The notes under the pieces were generated by a model that saw only the letters and a program-made list of their open reading frames with translations, was not told the origin of the DNA and made no database searches. A stretch of DNA of 64,000 nt from Ornithinibacillus massiliensis (GTDB taxonomy: Bacteria > Bacillota > Bacilli > Bacillales > Amphibacillaceae): the NCBI RefSeq assembly GCF_018310345.1, contig NZ_JAGXBY010000001.1:1-64000 (forward strand), written 5' to 3'. The position numbers and the translations under genes were made by a program. Every line of letters begins with the position of its first letter. Within the stretch, counting starts at the first letter, position 1. This document shows positions 20,553 to 30,498 of the stretch, piece by piece.

Positions 20553-20816
20553 CTACTCTGATTCGATTTTTTCTTCTTTTACAATTCTATAAAGCATACT
20601 AGCTTCATCTTTTCGTACGGTTTCTTTTAATGATGTAACCTCAACCGTTACTAGTTTTTGACCGAATCGTATTTGTAACGTATCCCCTACTGCTACAGTT
20701 GAAGAAGCTTTTGCCTGATTACCGTTAATCGTGATTCTACCTTGGTCGGCTACTTCCTTTGCTAATGTTCTTCTTTTAATTAAACGAGATACCTTTAAAA
20801 ATTTATCTAAACGCAA
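20553..20816 (-). CDS. rqcP: Ribosome quality control protein RqcP (YabO), S4 domain
   Basis: A small S4 RNA-binding protein that works with RqcH on 50S subunits in C-terminal Ala-tailing of stalled chains. The S4 fold runs RLDKFLKVSRLIKRRTLAKEV then GRITINGNQAKAS. I place the start at the TTG at 20816 (87 aa), after the yabN stop, because the B. subtilis protein begins MRLDKFLK and an AAGAGAG stretch lies upstream; an in-frame ATG at 20849 lies inside yabN. Conserved order yabN-rqcP-yabP. Confidence 0.9.
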   Translation of the reverse strand: MRLDKFLKVSRLIKRRTLAKEVADQGRITINGNQAKASSTVAVGDTLQIRFGQKLVTVEVTSLKETVRKDEASMLYRIVKEEKIESE

Positions 20817-20821
20817 TGATC

Positions 20822-22270
20822 TCACTCTCTTTCCTTTGCTTGATTCCAATAGTAATCCATTTCTTCTAAACTAGTTTCCATTATATCTAAGCCTCTTTCT
20901 TGTAATTGTTGCTCTATATAGGAAAAGCGTTCGATGAACTTCTGGTTCGTCAGGCTTAGGGCATTCTCTGGATTTACTCTATAATATCTTGTTAAGTTGG
21001 CTAGTACAAATAGTACGTCACCAAATTCTTTTTCTATTTCCACTTTATCATCCGCTTCAATGGCCTTTTGTACTTCTTTTATTTCCTCCTCAAGCTTGTC
21101 CCAAATATCCGCTGCTTGATCCCAGTCAAACCCTACCTTTGCTGCCTTCTTTTGCAATTTATAGGCCTTTAGTAGAGCTGGTAGAGCTTTTGGTATACCA
21201 TCTAATATCGACTTCCGTGTTTCTCCTTTTTCCACTCGCTTTAATGCCTCCCAATTGGACAAGACATCATCAACAGAATCGACCGTTTCATTGGAAAAAA
21301 CATGGGGATGGCGGTGAATCATTTTATCGGTAATGGATTGAATGACATCATCGATCGTGAAATACCCGTCATCTTCACCGATCTGGCTATGAAGCATGAT
21401 TTGCAAGAGTACATCTCCTAGTTCCTCGACAATTCCTTCGTCATCTTCCTCATTGATTGCATCGATTAGCTCATACACTTCTTCTATCGCATATTCTCTT
21501 AATGATTCATGGGTCTGCTCTTTGTCCCATGGACATCCATTTGGTCCTCTTAACGTAGCAATCACTTCTCTAAGTCGATTGAAGGTGTGATTTAATAACT
21601 GCTTCGGTGCCGGTGGAACATATACACTCGTTAAATTACTAACTTCTACAGAATGATCTAATTCCTCTAATGGAATGGTTATCTTCTTCTCCTGATCACT
21701 TCCTGCTGCATCAATAATGGTAATCTCATAGTCCGGTGGTAAATCCTCTAATAACGCTAGCTTCACCTCAGAGGCGGTAAAGCGATCGTATACCTGACAA
21801 AATACAAGATGGTGCTGGTAAACGAGCTGGCTTCGTTCAAATCCAGTTGCATCTACAAATTGGAACCCATCGATTGGATCTATTTGTAAGGAGGTAAATA
21901 ATGCATCTAAATAGCTTTGTCCCCCAATAATGTCCACTTCTACTTCATCTTGCTCTAACAAAAGCTGAACGGTCTTTTCTGCTAACATAGGATGGCCTGG
22001 TACGGTATAAATTAATGAATTTTCTTTTGCCTTTTCTAAAAGAACACGAACAATCTCTTGGTAAACCGATGCAAACTCCTGATTCTGCTCATATAAAGAA
22101 TCAAATGAAATAAACTGGACACCCTCTTTTTGTAACGATTCTATTACTGGGTGATCTAGTGTTCTTGCATAAAGAACCGTATTCTCCTTTGTTAGCTTAC
22201 GATAAATGCCAAGCGGTAGCTGATTTATATCCCCTGCCCCAAGACCGATTACTTGAATTTTTTTACTCAT
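20822..22270 (-). CDS. yabN: YabN: tetrapyrrole-methylase-like / MazG NTP pyrophosphohydrolase fusion
   Basis: The 482-aa fusion has an N-terminal SAM-dependent tetrapyrrole methylase-like domain (about residues 1-215, VIGLGAGDINQLPLG and YTVPGHPMLAEKTV). Its C-terminal half carries two MazG domains (about 225-345 with GCPWDKEQTHESLREYAIEE, and 365-470 with EEIKEVQKAIE and EKEFGDVLFVLANL). EExxE-type metal ligands are visible in both. MazG domains hydrolyse NTPs to NMPs as a housecleaning activity; the methylase-like part has no settled substrate. It starts 14 nt after yabM. Confidence 0.92.
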   Translation of the reverse strand: MSKKIQVIGLGAGDINQLPLGIYRKLTKENTVLYARTLDHPVIESLQKEGVQFISFDSLYEQNQEFASVYQEIVRVLLEKAKENSLIYTVPGHPMLAEKTVQLLLEQDEVEVDIIGGQSYLDALFTSLQIDPIDGFQFVDATGFERSQLVYQHHLVFCQVYDRFTASEVKLALLEDLPPDYEITIIDAAGSDQEKKITIPLEELDHSVEVSNLTSVYVPPAPKQLLNHTFNRLREVIATLRGPNGCPWDKEQTHESLREYAIEEVYELIDAINEEDDEGIVEELGDVLLQIMLHSQIGEDDGYFTIDDVIQSITDKMIHRHPHVFSNETVDSVDDVLSNWEALKRVEKGETRKSILDGIPKALPALLKAYKLQKKAAKVGFDWDQAADIWDKLEEEIKEVQKAIEADDKVEIEKEFGDVLFVLANLTRYYRVNPENALSLTNQKFIERFSYIEQQLQERGLDIMETSLEEMDYYWNQAKERE

Positions 22271-22283
22271 AGGTAGACCTCCT

Positions 22284-23819
22284 TTAACGTCCTGTCAATC
22301 TCTTTCCAAACGGTATAAGCTCTATTTCCTTATCAGTAAACGCCTTAAATCGCACTAATAAAACTAAATAGATTACTGCTCCAACTCCCGATAGCATTAA
22401 AACGGTGAAAAGCAACGCCAATCTAGAGAATGATTCTGTCGGAAGAAGCCAATCAGCAATGACTAAAAAGGCGACCATGCTACTATTCGCTATCATAAAG
22501 GCCTTCCAATTGATAGAAAATACATGATGGCTATTTTTCTTCAGTTTTCTAATGGTACAGATGGCTAGAAACAACAGGCTAGCCACTGTACCAATTGCAC
22601 TTCCTATAATGCCCCAATACGGAACGAGTAAGGTATTCATAACCCACTTTACGATAAATGCCATTGCAATATATAATGCTGTCCATTTAATAAAACCTAG
22701 TCCTTGTAAAATAGAGCTAGCGGTAATCACCATCGCACTTAAAAGCACCGCCACCATCAGAATCATTAACGCTACTTCCCCTTGATTGTCCTGATATAAT
22801 AAGCGGTTTGTTTCCGGAAATAGGAAGATTAATCCTATACTTGCACCCCAAGCTAAATAAAAGCTAATCTTTAATGAGCTGGTAATATGGGCACGTATTG
22901 GTGCTTGATCCAATGACTGCATGCCTATTGTAATACTTGGGATTAAGGCTAAGCCAAATGATGAGCCCAATACAGCACCAATTTGTATCAGTGGCTGTCC
23001 TCGATCAAATACACCTTTTGCTTCCATTGCCTCCTGATCCGATAACCCACTTTCGATTAACCCAGGTACAACGGTAAATGAATCCGCAAATTGAATAATT
23101 AACAAAATCATATGACTTAATGCTGCAATAAACCCATATACAATAATTGTTTTACTATAGTATCTCCAAGGAACCGGACCGATTACCTTCTTCACTGGCT
23201 TATTCTTTACAAAGAAAAAAATTAATATCAAAAAAGCAATCACAGATCCAACGATAGCAGCAACCCCAGCAAAGATTCCCACCCAGTAGACATCCAGTCC
23301 ATATATAGCGATTAAGCAGGCAATCCCGATAATTATCGAAACACGAGAAATTTGCTCACCAAGCTGGGAATAAGCAGTTGATTTCATTTCGGACTTCCCT
23401 TGAAATATTCCACGTAACAATGCGGTAAAAGGAATAACAATCCATAATAGACTTGCAACTTGATATCCCGTAGTAAGCTGTTCATCCCCTACGAATAGTG
23501 CCATTTCATCCGCATTTATGTATAAGAGTAGCGCAAACATCCCACATATCCCGAACAGGATCGTCAAAATAGGAAGCATAAAATACTTCATGGAAATGTC
23601 TTCTGTTTCTGCTGTTAGCTTCGAAATAGCTGTTGGAAACCCATATAAAGCTAGTATCAAAATGATACCAATAATCGGATAGATTTGTTGATAAATATAA
23701 AAACCTATATCGCCTGTAAGGTTTTGCAATGGAATTCGATACCCTGCACTTAATACCTTACTAATCACTCCTGCTAATGTAAGGATTAAAGCACCCTTAA
23801 CAAATTTATTCGATTCCAT
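22284..23819 (-). CDS. yabM: MOP-superfamily polysaccharide/lipid flippase (YabM, SpoVB-like)
   Basis: The 511-aa protein has 12-14 predicted membrane segments across its length. The N terminus (KGALILTLAGVISKVLSAGYRIPLQNLTG, key part KVLSAGYRIP) is the signature of the SpoVB/YabM branch. These relate to MurJ and move undecaprenyl-linked wall precursors, here possibly for cortex; the exact substrate is not shown by sequence. It begins the yabM-yabN-rqcP-yabP-yabQ-divIC series and lies downstream of spoVT, as in B. subtilis. Confidence 0.88.
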   Translation of the reverse strand: MESNKFVKGALILTLAGVISKVLSAGYRIPLQNLTGDIGFYIYQQIYPIIGIILILALYGFPTAISKLTAETEDISMKYFMLPILTILFGICGMFALLLYINADEMALFVGDEQLTTGYQVASLLWIVIPFTALLRGIFQGKSEMKSTAYSQLGEQISRVSIIIGIACLIAIYGLDVYWVGIFAGVAAIVGSVIAFLILIFFFVKNKPVKKVIGPVPWRYYSKTIIVYGFIAALSHMILLIIQFADSFTVVPGLIESGLSDQEAMEAKGVFDRGQPLIQIGAVLGSSFGLALIPSITIGMQSLDQAPIRAHITSSLKISFYLAWGASIGLIFLFPETNRLLYQDNQGEVALMILMVAVLLSAMVITASSILQGLGFIKWTALYIAMAFIVKWVMNTLLVPYWGIIGSAIGTVASLLFLAICTIRKLKKNSHHVFSINWKAFMIANSSMVAFLVIADWLLPTESFSRLALLFTVLMLSGVGAVIYLVLLVRFKAFTDKEIELIPFGKRLTGR

Positions 23820-23917
23820 TATCCATAACTTCCTTTATCACAATTCTCATGCTGGTAAAATTCCACTACATTATACCATACGTATTACAAAACACAGGGA
23901 ACCGACTTGTTGACATG

Positions 23918-23964
23918 AAAAAAGAGTAAAAATTAGTTGCTTCATAACTAATTCTTACTCTTTT
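23918..23964 (-). terminator. Rho-independent terminator of spoVT
   Basis: A long stem from AAAAGAGTAA...AATTAGTT to AACTAATT...TTACTCTTTT follows the spoVT stop (23972). The complement of the A tract at 23918-23923 gives the T tail. Confidence 0.8.
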
Positions 23965-23971
23965 AAAAAAT

Positions 23972-24508
23972 TTACTCCATTTGCTTCGCCAAAAAGCTAG
24001 ATGCGGTTTCTAATGCCTTTTGCTCCACTTCACTTAATTTACCCCCGTCACGTGAAAACATGACGACACAGCCAATCGGGTCTCCATTCGCTATAATCGT
24101 ACTGATACAGTAAGAGTTTACTTCTTCCTCTTTCCCCGGAAGTAATTCTAATGTACTTGCATCGGTTTCCAGTGTTTGCAATCTACTCTCAATTGCCTTT
24201 TCGATTTTAGGTCCAATGTTTTTGTTTAAGTAATCTTTTTTCGATTCTCCTGCTACCGCAATGATTTCATCACGATCACAAATAAATACTGGGTGATGAA
24301 GAGAATCGAATAGCGCTTGGGCATATTCTGTGGCAAAATTGCCTAATTCATTGATTGGTGAGTATTTCTTTAGAATAACCTCGCCTTCACGATCAATGAA
24401 TATTTCTAATGGATCTCCTTCACGAATTCGTAAAGTTCTTCTGATTTCTTTCGGGATGACTACTCTACCTAAATCATCAATCCGTCGTACAATTCCTGTT
24501 GCTTTCAT
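23972..24508 (-). CDS. spoVT: Stage V sporulation protein T, AbrB-type transcriptional regulator
   Basis: Residues 1-50 form an AbrB swapped-hairpin DNA-binding domain (GIVRRIDDLGRVVIPKEIRRTLRIREGDPLEIF, key IRRTLRI). Residues about 55-178 form a GAF-like sensor domain. The length of 178 aa equals the B. subtilis protein, which modulates sigma-G regulon genes in the forespore. It has a terminator and a sigma-G-like promoter. Confidence 0.96.
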   Translation of the reverse strand: MKATGIVRRIDDLGRVVIPKEIRRTLRIREGDPLEIFIDREGEVILKKYSPINELGNFATEYAQALFDSLHHPVFICDRDEIIAVAGESKKDYLNKNIGPKIEKAIESRLQTLETDASTLELLPGKEEEVNSYCISTIIANGDPIGCVVMFSRDGGKLSEVEQKALETASSFLAKQME

Positions 24509-24564
24509 TAAAGAAGCCTCGCTTTCTTATGATGATTTCTCGTGCCAAATATAGAAGCTAAGCC

Positions 24565-24593
24565 TATTATGTCACTCGTACGGTAATAAATGT
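24565..24593 (-). promoter_or_regulatory. Possible sigma-G promoter of spoVT
   Basis: Minus-strand CATAATA (24565-24571) fits the sigma-G -10 consensus; ACATT (24589-24593) stands 17 bp upstream at the place of a weak -35. SpoVT is sigma-G dependent in B. subtilis, which supports the reading. The remaining 24594-24732 shows no recognisable element. Confidence 0.5.
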
Positions 24594-24732
24594 TGGTTAG
24601 GATGCAAAGGTTGCTCATAACCGGTACGTACACAACTTCATGCTTATTATCTGTCATGAGAAATTCTCCAGTTGTGTTTTAGTAGTATGAATCATCTTGG
24701 AAGAACTATACATGAAATACCATTTATTGTAC

Positions 24733-27700
24733 TTAGCGATTAATTTTATCCATTTTACCAATAAAATCTTTTATTGTATCGTATCGAGTGAAGGAGGAAT
24801 CTCTTGAGAAACGATAAATAACCTTTAGTTTCGTTTGCTCGGTTCCTAATAAAATTTCTCTCCCATATTCATTCGCCAGTTCAAATACTTTCGCACCATC
24901 TACTAGCTTGCTTCTCTCGTCCGATACAAGTAATTCAATTTTATTGCTTTTCTCCGTAATGGATTCGATTCGCTCTCTTTTAGCTAACCATCTAAGCTCT
25001 GAAACGATGAATAGATTTTCCACCTCGGTAGGAAAATCACCAAAGCGATCGAGTAACTCGTCCTGTAAATCTTGTATATCTTCTTTCGACGATATCGTCT
25101 GGAACTGTTTATACATATCGATTTTCTGTCTTTCATCTTCAATATAGGTATCCGGAATATACGCATCGATTGACAAGTTTAATTCTGGATCAAATGGCTT
25201 AACATCCTCAATTTCTTTCCCTTGTTTTCTTGCCTCGATTGCTTCCGTTAACATTTGGTTATACATATCAAATCCGACAGAATCGATAAATCCATGCTGC
25301 TGGGATCCAAGTAAATTCCCTGCTCCACGTATCGATAAGTCACGCATGGCAATCTTGAAGCCCGAGCCTAGTTCAGTAAATTCCTTTATAGCTTGTAGTC
25401 GCTTCTCCGCCACTTCATTGAGCACTTTGTCTTTCTTATAGGTGAAATATGCATAGGCCACGCGATTAGAGCGTCCTACCCTTCCTCTTAGCTGGTAGAG
25501 CTGACTAAGCCCCATGCGATCAGCATCATAGACAATTAACGTATTCACGTTCGGTATGTCAACACCAGTTTCAATAATGGTTGTGCTGACAAGAACATCA
25601 AATTCCCCTTCTAAAAATCCAAACATCACGTTCTCTAGCTCGGTCTCATTCATTTGACCATGAGCAAAGGTAACGCGAGCCTCTGGAACTAACATGCCAA
25701 TATCGCGAGCCATCTTATCAATGTTCTCTACACGATTGTACAAGAAAAATACTTGACCATTACGAGCCATCTCTCTTTCAATCGCTTCTCGAATTAGCAC
25801 CGGATTATATTCCATGACATAGGTTTGGATTGGAAAGCGGTTTTCTGGTGGTGTTTCGATAACAGACAAATCACGAACCCCTAGCATGGACATATGAAGG
25901 GTACGCGGTATTGGGGTTGCGGTTAAGGTTAACACATCAATATTCGTCTTCATCTGTTTTACTTTCTCTTTGTGCTTCACGCCAAAACGTTGCTCTTCAT
26001 CGACAATTAATAACCCTAGGTCATGATAGACAACATCTTTGGAAAGAAGGCGATGTGTTCCGATTACGACATCCACTACGCCACGTTTTAAGCCCTCAAT
26101 CGTCTCCTTTTGTTGCTTCGGTGTTCTAAATCTACTTAATAATCCAATGTTAATTGGGTAGTCCTGGAATCTTTCACGAATCGTTTCATAATGCTGTTGT
26201 GCTAAGATCGTGGTCGGTACTAGAATCGCTACTTGCTTACCGTCTGAGACCGCTTTAAAGGCAGCACGAATAGCAACCTCGGTTTTCCCATAACCTACAT
26301 CTCCACAAAGCAGTCGATCCATTGGTCTTTCTTTTTCCATGTCTTGTTTGATTTCTTCAATACAACGTAATTGATCCTCTGTTTCTTGGTATGGGAAGGA
26401 TGCTTCGAACTCACGTTGCATATCTCCATCTGGTGAAAAAGCATATCCTTTGCGAGATTCTCTTTCTGCATAAAGCTTTATTAGATCATCAGCAATATCT
26501 TCTACAGAGGACTGTACTTTTCGTTTTACTTTTGTCCAATCACTGCCACCTAATTTATATAGCTTCGGTTCTTTTCCTTCTGAACCGACATATTTCTTCA
26601 CTAAATCAATCTGCTCAATTGGAACGAATAGCTTATCATCACCAGAGTATTTAATTAGCATATAATCCTTATGCTTACCTTGTAATTCTAACGTTTCAAT
26701 CCCTAAATAACGGCCAATTCCGTGGTTCGTATGAACGACATAATCGCCTACCTTAAGTTCTTGGTAGTTCTGGATACGTTCTGCATTAGAGATATTTTGT
26801 TTCTTCCTCGAGCGCTTCGTCTGTTTCTTAAAGAGCTCATTCTCTGTAATGACAGCGAGCTTATGCATTGGTAACTCAATACCACTTGTTATATTCCCAA
26901 CGATGATAGTAGGCATTTCCACCGGTAACTGTATGTGATCTGAAATCGCTGCTTCGGTGTCGTAATCATCCAAAATGGATTGGACCTTTTCAGCCCGATT
27001 TTTATTTGGCACAATTACAACAACGGAGTAATCACCCTTTTCCCACCGCTTTAACTCATTTTTAAATAAATGCATTTGCCCGTGAAAATCTTGCATCGCT
27101 CTCGATGAAAGATTGACAATGTTTTGCGGATTTGTGTTTGGAATATGCCGTAGGAACACAGACATGTAAATACGTGTTGCATTCATCCTGCCCCAAATGG
27201 TATGCCAATCAAACGAAAACTTACTATCCATAACCATCTTATTTGCTTCCAATAAACTACTGTACCATTCTGCTTCCTCATGGTCTAAATTGGTCGCTGT
27301 CTCCTGAATTCTACTCATTTCATCGAGTATGATTAAACCATTATGCGGTAAATAATCTAATAAACTAGCAGGACGATCATAGAAGTAACCGATATACTTA
27401 TGCATTTCAGGATAATGCTCGAGATTTTTTAATCGTTCAATATCCCCTTCAATTGCATCTACTAATGCTTCCTTTCCTTCTTTAGTCGTGATCTTTTTTA
27501 GCGTTTTCGAAAAGGCATCCTCTAATCGCTCCGCACCTCGAAGAATATCTTCATTTGTTACAAGTAATTCGGTTGCTGGTCCTACGGTTACCTCCTGTAA
27601 ACGGTCCATAGAACGCTGTGAATCTGCATCAAAATATCGAATCGAATCCACTTCTTCATCAAATAGTTCGATTCGGATTGGGTGTGGCTCTGTTACTGGA

Positions 27701-28251
27701 TACACATCAATAATTCCGCCACGTCTACTGAACTCACCAGGAGCTGTTACCATGGAGGCATGTTCATATCCCATATCGACTAAAGAGCTAAGATAGGAGT
27801 CGATTGTAATTTCTTCTCCTTCTCTAAATAATAATTGATACTTACTCCAATATTCTATTGGGGGTAATATCCGTTTTAAGGCAGCTACAGGCGCAATTAA
27901 TACACCTGATTTTTGGTTAGACCACTTCGTCAATGCTTCAATTCTGCTGCTGCGTAGCTCTGGACTTGCGATTGCAATTTCCGTTGCTATTAGTTCATTT
28001 ACTGGATATAAATGTACCTGGTCCTCATCTAAAAATGCAGTTAAGTCATCATATAATTGTTGTGCCTGTACCAATTGATAGGTAATAAGCAGTATTGGGC
28101 GATGAAGCGATGCCTCAACAGCTGAAACTAGCATACTTCTAGCAGAACCAGATAAACCAGCAACTAACTGTTCCTTCAAGCCGCCTTCTACGCCATCTAT
28201 AATAGATTGTACATCCTTTTGTGATTGTAAATATTGATTAAAAGCCTTCAC
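24733..28251 (-). CDS. mfd: Transcription-repair coupling factor Mfd
   Basis: Displaces RNA polymerase stalled at DNA lesions and recruits UvrA. The 1172-aa product has an N-terminal UvrB-homology region (about 1-350), an RNA-polymerase-interacting domain (about 485-555, [17 protein letters not shown]), a RecG-like translocase with Walker [12 protein letters not shown] (about 650) and IVDEEQRFG, motif [11 protein letters not shown], and a C-terminal TRCF domain. The length equals that of B. subtilis. It lies downstream of fin as in B. subtilis. Confidence 0.97.
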   Translation of the reverse strand: MKAFNQYLQSQKDVQSIIDGVEGGLKEQLVAGLSGSARSMLVSAVEASLHRPILLITYQLVQAQQLYDDLTAFLDEDQVHLYPVNELIATEIAIASPELRSSRIEALTKWSNQKSGVLIAPVAALKRILPPIEYWSKYQLLFREGEEITIDSYLSSLVDMGYEHASMVTAPGEFSRRGGIIDVYPVTEPHPIRIELFDEEVDSIRYFDADSQRSMDRLQEVTVGPATELLVTNEDILRGAERLEDAFSKTLKKITTKEGKEALVDAIEGDIERLKNLEHYPEMHKYIGYFYDRPASLLDYLPHNGLIILDEMSRIQETATNLDHEEAEWYSSLLEANKMVMDSKFSFDWHTIWGRMNATRIYMSVFLRHIPNTNPQNIVNLSSRAMQDFHGQMHLFKNELKRWEKGDYSVVVIVPNKNRAEKVQSILDDYDTEAAISDHIQLPVEMPTIIVGNITSGIELPMHKLAVITENELFKKQTKRSRKKQNISNAERIQNYQELKVGDYVVHTNHGIGRYLGIETLELQGKHKDYMLIKYSGDDKLFVPIEQIDLVKKYVGSEGKEPKLYKLGGSDWTKVKRKVQSSVEDIADDLIKLYAERESRKGYAFSPDGDMQREFEASFPYQETEDQLRCIEEIKQDMEKERPMDRLLCGDVGYGKTEVAIRAAFKAVSDGKQVAILVPTTILAQQHYETIRERFQDYPINIGLLSRFRTPKQQKETIEGLKRGVVDVVIGTHRLLSKDVVYHDLGLLIVDEEQRFGVKHKEKVKQMKTNIDVLTLTATPIPRTLHMSMLGVRDLSVIETPPENRFPIQTYVMEYNPVLIREAIEREMARNGQVFFLYNRVENIDKMARDIGMLVPEARVTFAHGQMNETELENVMFGFLEGEFDVLVSTTIIETGVDIPNVNTLIVYDADRMGLSQLYQLRGRVGRSNRVAYAYFTYKKDKVLNEVAEKRLQAIKEFTELGSGFKIAMRDLSIRGAGNLLGSQQHGFIDSVGFDMYNQMLTEAIEARKQGKEIEDVKPFDPELNLSIDAYIPDTYIEDERQKIDMYKQFQTISSKEDIQDLQDELLDRFGDFPTEVENLFIVSELRWLAKRERIESITEKSNKIELLVSDERSKLVDGAKVFELANEYGREILLGTEQTKLKVIYRFSRDSSFTRYDTIKDFIGKMDKINR

Positions 28252-28324
28252 ATCAAAACCCCCATTATGACTTCCCCTTCAAGCACGATATCTTACTAAA
28301 TTAATAGCATTTAAAAATCTACTA

Positions 28325-28372
28325 AATAAAAGCGCAAAAATGCCTTGGTTAAGAACCAAAGCTTTGCACTCC
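28325..28372 (-). terminator. Probable terminator of fin
   Basis: An imperfect stem with arms GCAAAAATGCCTTGGTT and AACCAAAGCTTTGC (28333-28368), followed on the minus strand by CTTTTATTT. It separates fin from mfd, so mfd may have its own promoter in 28252-28325. Confidence 0.6.
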
Positions 28373-28377
28373 ATATG

Positions 28378-28608
28378 CTATTGGATAAAATAATCTAATT
28401 CATGATATTCTGGATGATGTCCTAACGATTCTTGGCAATTCTCACAAATTGCATGAATTTGAACATCTCCGTTCTCTTTGTACTGGATCATTTCTCTTTT
28501 TTCCTCATCTGTTAGCTTATTCCAACCTAACACGGTAGTATCGACAACTTGTTCTGTTAATTCACCGAGTTTTAGCCCGCAATGTCTACAAGTATAGACA
28601 ATAGCCAT
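28378..28608 (-). CDS. fin: Anti-sigma-F factor Fin (YabK)
   Basis: A 76-aa zinc-ribbon protein: YTCRHCGLKLG near the N terminus and ICENCQESLGHHPEYHELDYFIQ near the C terminus give paired CxxC motifs. Fin inhibits sigma-F in the forespore to help the change to sigma-G. I chose the ATG at 28608 (MAIVYTC) because GGAGG stands 8 nt upstream; the in-frame start eight codons earlier overlaps that site. Length equals the B. subtilis protein. Located between pth and mfd in the conserved order. Confidence 0.92.
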   Translation of the reverse strand: MAIVYTCRHCGLKLGELTEQVVDTTVLGWNKLTDEEKREMIQYKENGDVQIHAICENCQESLGHHPEYHELDYFIQ

Positions 28609-28758
28609 AGAAGTACCTCCTCGAATAAACACATGATTAGTTAATAGGTTTATCCGAAAAGAGATATTTTATACGAGTAGAATCAAATTATCCCTTATGT
28701 GTTACACGTTCTAGAAGCTAACTTTTCCTTGAACATGATTTCACTTTATTTATCTTAC

Positions 28759-29322
28759 TCAGAGAGCATTAAATTCATTCATAACTTCTTCAAACGATTG
28801 CTCCAACCATTTTTCACATGCATTAGCTGCATTGGTAATGCTTTCTTTTACTAGTGCCTCTTCCTCTTTTGGAAATGCACCTAGTACATAATCAACTACT
28901 GGTATAGGTGATATCGGGCGACCTACGCCTAATCTGATTCGTTTAAAATCTTTCGTGCCCAGTTGATCAATAATGGAGCGGATGCCATTATGACCGCCGT
29001 GACCACCTTTTTGTCGTAATCGGATTTTTCCAGTTGGTAAGTCTAAATCATCATAGATTACGAGGACGTCTTCTAACTCAATATCATAGTATTCCATTAA
29101 CGGCCGAAGTGATTCTCCTGAAAGGTTCATATAGGTTTGTGGCTCTAGCAGTAATACCTTTTCCCCTTTCAAGGTTGTAATCGTGTAAAGCCCTTTAAAT
29201 TTCGTTTTGTTAAGATCTAGGTTGTGACGTGCTACTAATTCATCTATCACCATAAAACCGATGTTATGCCGAGTATTTTGATATTTCTTCCCCGGGTTTC
29301 CTAAACCGACAATACATTTCAT
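28759..29322 (-). CDS. pth: Peptidyl-tRNA hydrolase (SpoVC)
   Basis: Releases tRNA from peptidyl-tRNA that drops off ribosomes. The 187-aa product starts [23 protein letters not shown] (key GNPGKKY, catalytic His in RHNIG), then [11 protein letters not shown] and the DDLDLP loop with [13 protein letters not shown] start at the ATG at 29322 because GGAAG lies at a normal distance and other family members begin here; the longer ORF from 29400 has no such support. In B. subtilis this gene is spoVC, essential and needed for sporulation. Confidence 0.95.
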   Translation of the reverse strand: MKCIVGLGNPGKKYQNTRHNIGFMVIDELVARHNLDLNKTKFKGLYTITTLKGEKVLLLEPQTYMNLSGESLRPLMEYYDIELEDVLVIYDDLDLPTGKIRLRQKGGHGGHNGIRSIIDQLGTKDFKRIRLGVGRPISPIPVVDYVLGAFPKEEEALVKESITNAANACEKWLEQSFEEVMNEFNAL

Positions 29323-29469
29323 ATTATTTCTTCCTTTTTTAGTATTTAATCTATCTATATAGGGTCGTAGTGTCTTTTGAACACCTACTGTACTATACAA
29401 TCATTTACTGTTAGGATGCGCTAACGTAAAACCTTCATCCCATGATAGGCTCTCTTTCATAACAAATAC

Positions 29470-29718
29470 AACAACCGAGGCTGGGACAAAACTATTTCTA
29501 ACATAGGATAAACGAACATGAAAGTTAGCGCATTAGACCCGCCCCGGAATTATACTTCGTCCGCGTGCGGCTGGTGAGCCTCCTCAGAGCTAAAGCTCTT
29601 CCGGGGTCTCAGGCAGTGCCCTTTCCTCCCACAGGAGTCTCCGTATATTTCCGGGGCTAATGTGGTGATAGTTCGTTTTTTATTACCTTTGTTTTAGTTT
29701 TGTCCCAGCCTCGTTGTT
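29470..29718. repeat. ~249-bp intergenic repeat, copy A (MITE-like or structured RNA)
   Basis: The element begins AACAACcGAGGCTGGGACA (29470-) and ends with the inverted AGTTTTGTCCCAGCCTCG followed by TTGTT (29696-29718): about 23-bp terminal inverted repeats with one extra base. The interior matches copy B at 36618-36859 over long blocks (for example GTTAGCGCAT, GAGCCTCCTCAGAGCTA, CCTTTCCTCCCACAGGAG). A nested inverted repeat pairs CCCCGGAATTATAC with GTATATTTCCGGGG, with small hairpins inside (CTCCCACAGGAG; AGAGCTAAAGCTCT). There is no transposase. It lies 27 bp downstream of the ctc stop codon, between ctc and pth. Confidence 0.85.
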
Positions 29719-29745
29719 TTGTATAGTTTTCATATGAATTGGATG

Positions 29746-30369
29746 TTATTCTTCGTTAGCTTCTGATTGTGCTTCTCCAGTGAATTCTGGTTCTTCACCT
29801 GTTTCCTCTTGACCTTCCATATCGGCATTTGTCGTAGGGGCAAGTACACTTGCAACTACTGTCTCTGGATCATCCGTTACTTGATAGGTCGATGATTCTC
29901 CAATCTCCGCTACTGTGACAATATCGCCGATACTTTTATTCGAGATGTCTACTGTAATTTCGTTCGGAATATGGTTTGGAGTTGCTCGTACATTTACTTC
30001 GTATAGCGGTTGTTGTACGACACCGTTCTCTGGTTCTCCAACCACACGAACTGGTACAGTTGTCTCCAATTCCTGTGACATATTCACCACATAAAAGTCT
30101 GCATGTAAGAGATCATCCGTTATTTTATCTGTTTGATAATCATGTAGCATAACATCCAAAGGTGATTCCCCTTGGATTTGCAGTGATATGACAGCATTTT
30201 TCCCTTCATCTCGAACGGTTTTAAGTAAGGTTATACTATCTACAGAAATTGATTTAGAGCCATTCTCTTTCCCATAAACAACTGCAGGAACTTGTCCATT
30301 TTCTCTCAGTTGTTTTGTTGTCGACTTTGTATGATCTTCTCGTTTCATAGCATTTAAGGTTACTGACAT
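29746..30369 (-). CDS. ctc: General stress protein Ctc (ribosomal protein bL25 family, long form)
   Basis: A 207-aa bL25/TL5 protein that binds 5S rRNA in the large subunit. Domain 1 (about residues 3-92) is the L25 fold (KREDHTKSTTKQLRENGQVPAVVYG, key QVPAVVYG); domain 2 (about 95-185) is the TL5 extension, and an acidic tail follows. I start at the ATG at 30369 (MSVTLNAMK) because GGAAGG lies 9 nt upstream. In B. subtilis ctc is sigma-B induced; a sigma-B-like sequence occurs at 30470-30497. Confidence 0.93.
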   Translation of the reverse strand: MSVTLNAMKREDHTKSTTKQLRENGQVPAVVYGKENGSKSISVDSITLLKTVRDEGKNAVISLQIQGESPLDVMLHDYQTDKITDDLLHADFYVVNMSQELETTVPVRVVGEPENGVVQQPLYEVNVRATPNHIPNEITVDISNKSIGDIVTVAEIGESSTYQVTDDPETVVASVLAPTTNADMEGQEETGEEPEFTGEAQSEANEE

Positions 30370-30469
30370 CCATATCATCCTTCCACTCGAAAAACTAGTA
30401 TATCATCTAGTACTGACAACTTTCTCGTATATGCAGGTTGTAGAGCTAAATCATTTATCTAATATAGTA

Positions 30470-30497
30470 TATTCCCCTTAAAACTATTCGCTTAAAC
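30470..30497 (-). promoter_or_regulatory. Possible sigma-B promoter of ctc
   Basis: Minus-strand GTTTAA (30492-30497) matches the sigma-B -35 exactly; 14-15 bp downstream, GGGGAATA (30470-30477) matches GGGTAT in five of six when read as GGGAAT. It starts just inside the prs 3' end. The B. subtilis ctc promoter is a classic sigma-B target, which is the reason to suspect it. Confidence 0.45.
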
Positions 30498-30498
30498 A

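Noticed and set aside
29470..29718. Insertion sequence with transposase
   Set aside because: Long terminal inverted repeats exist, but the ~245-bp elements have no transposase ORF, so at most they are non-autonomous.
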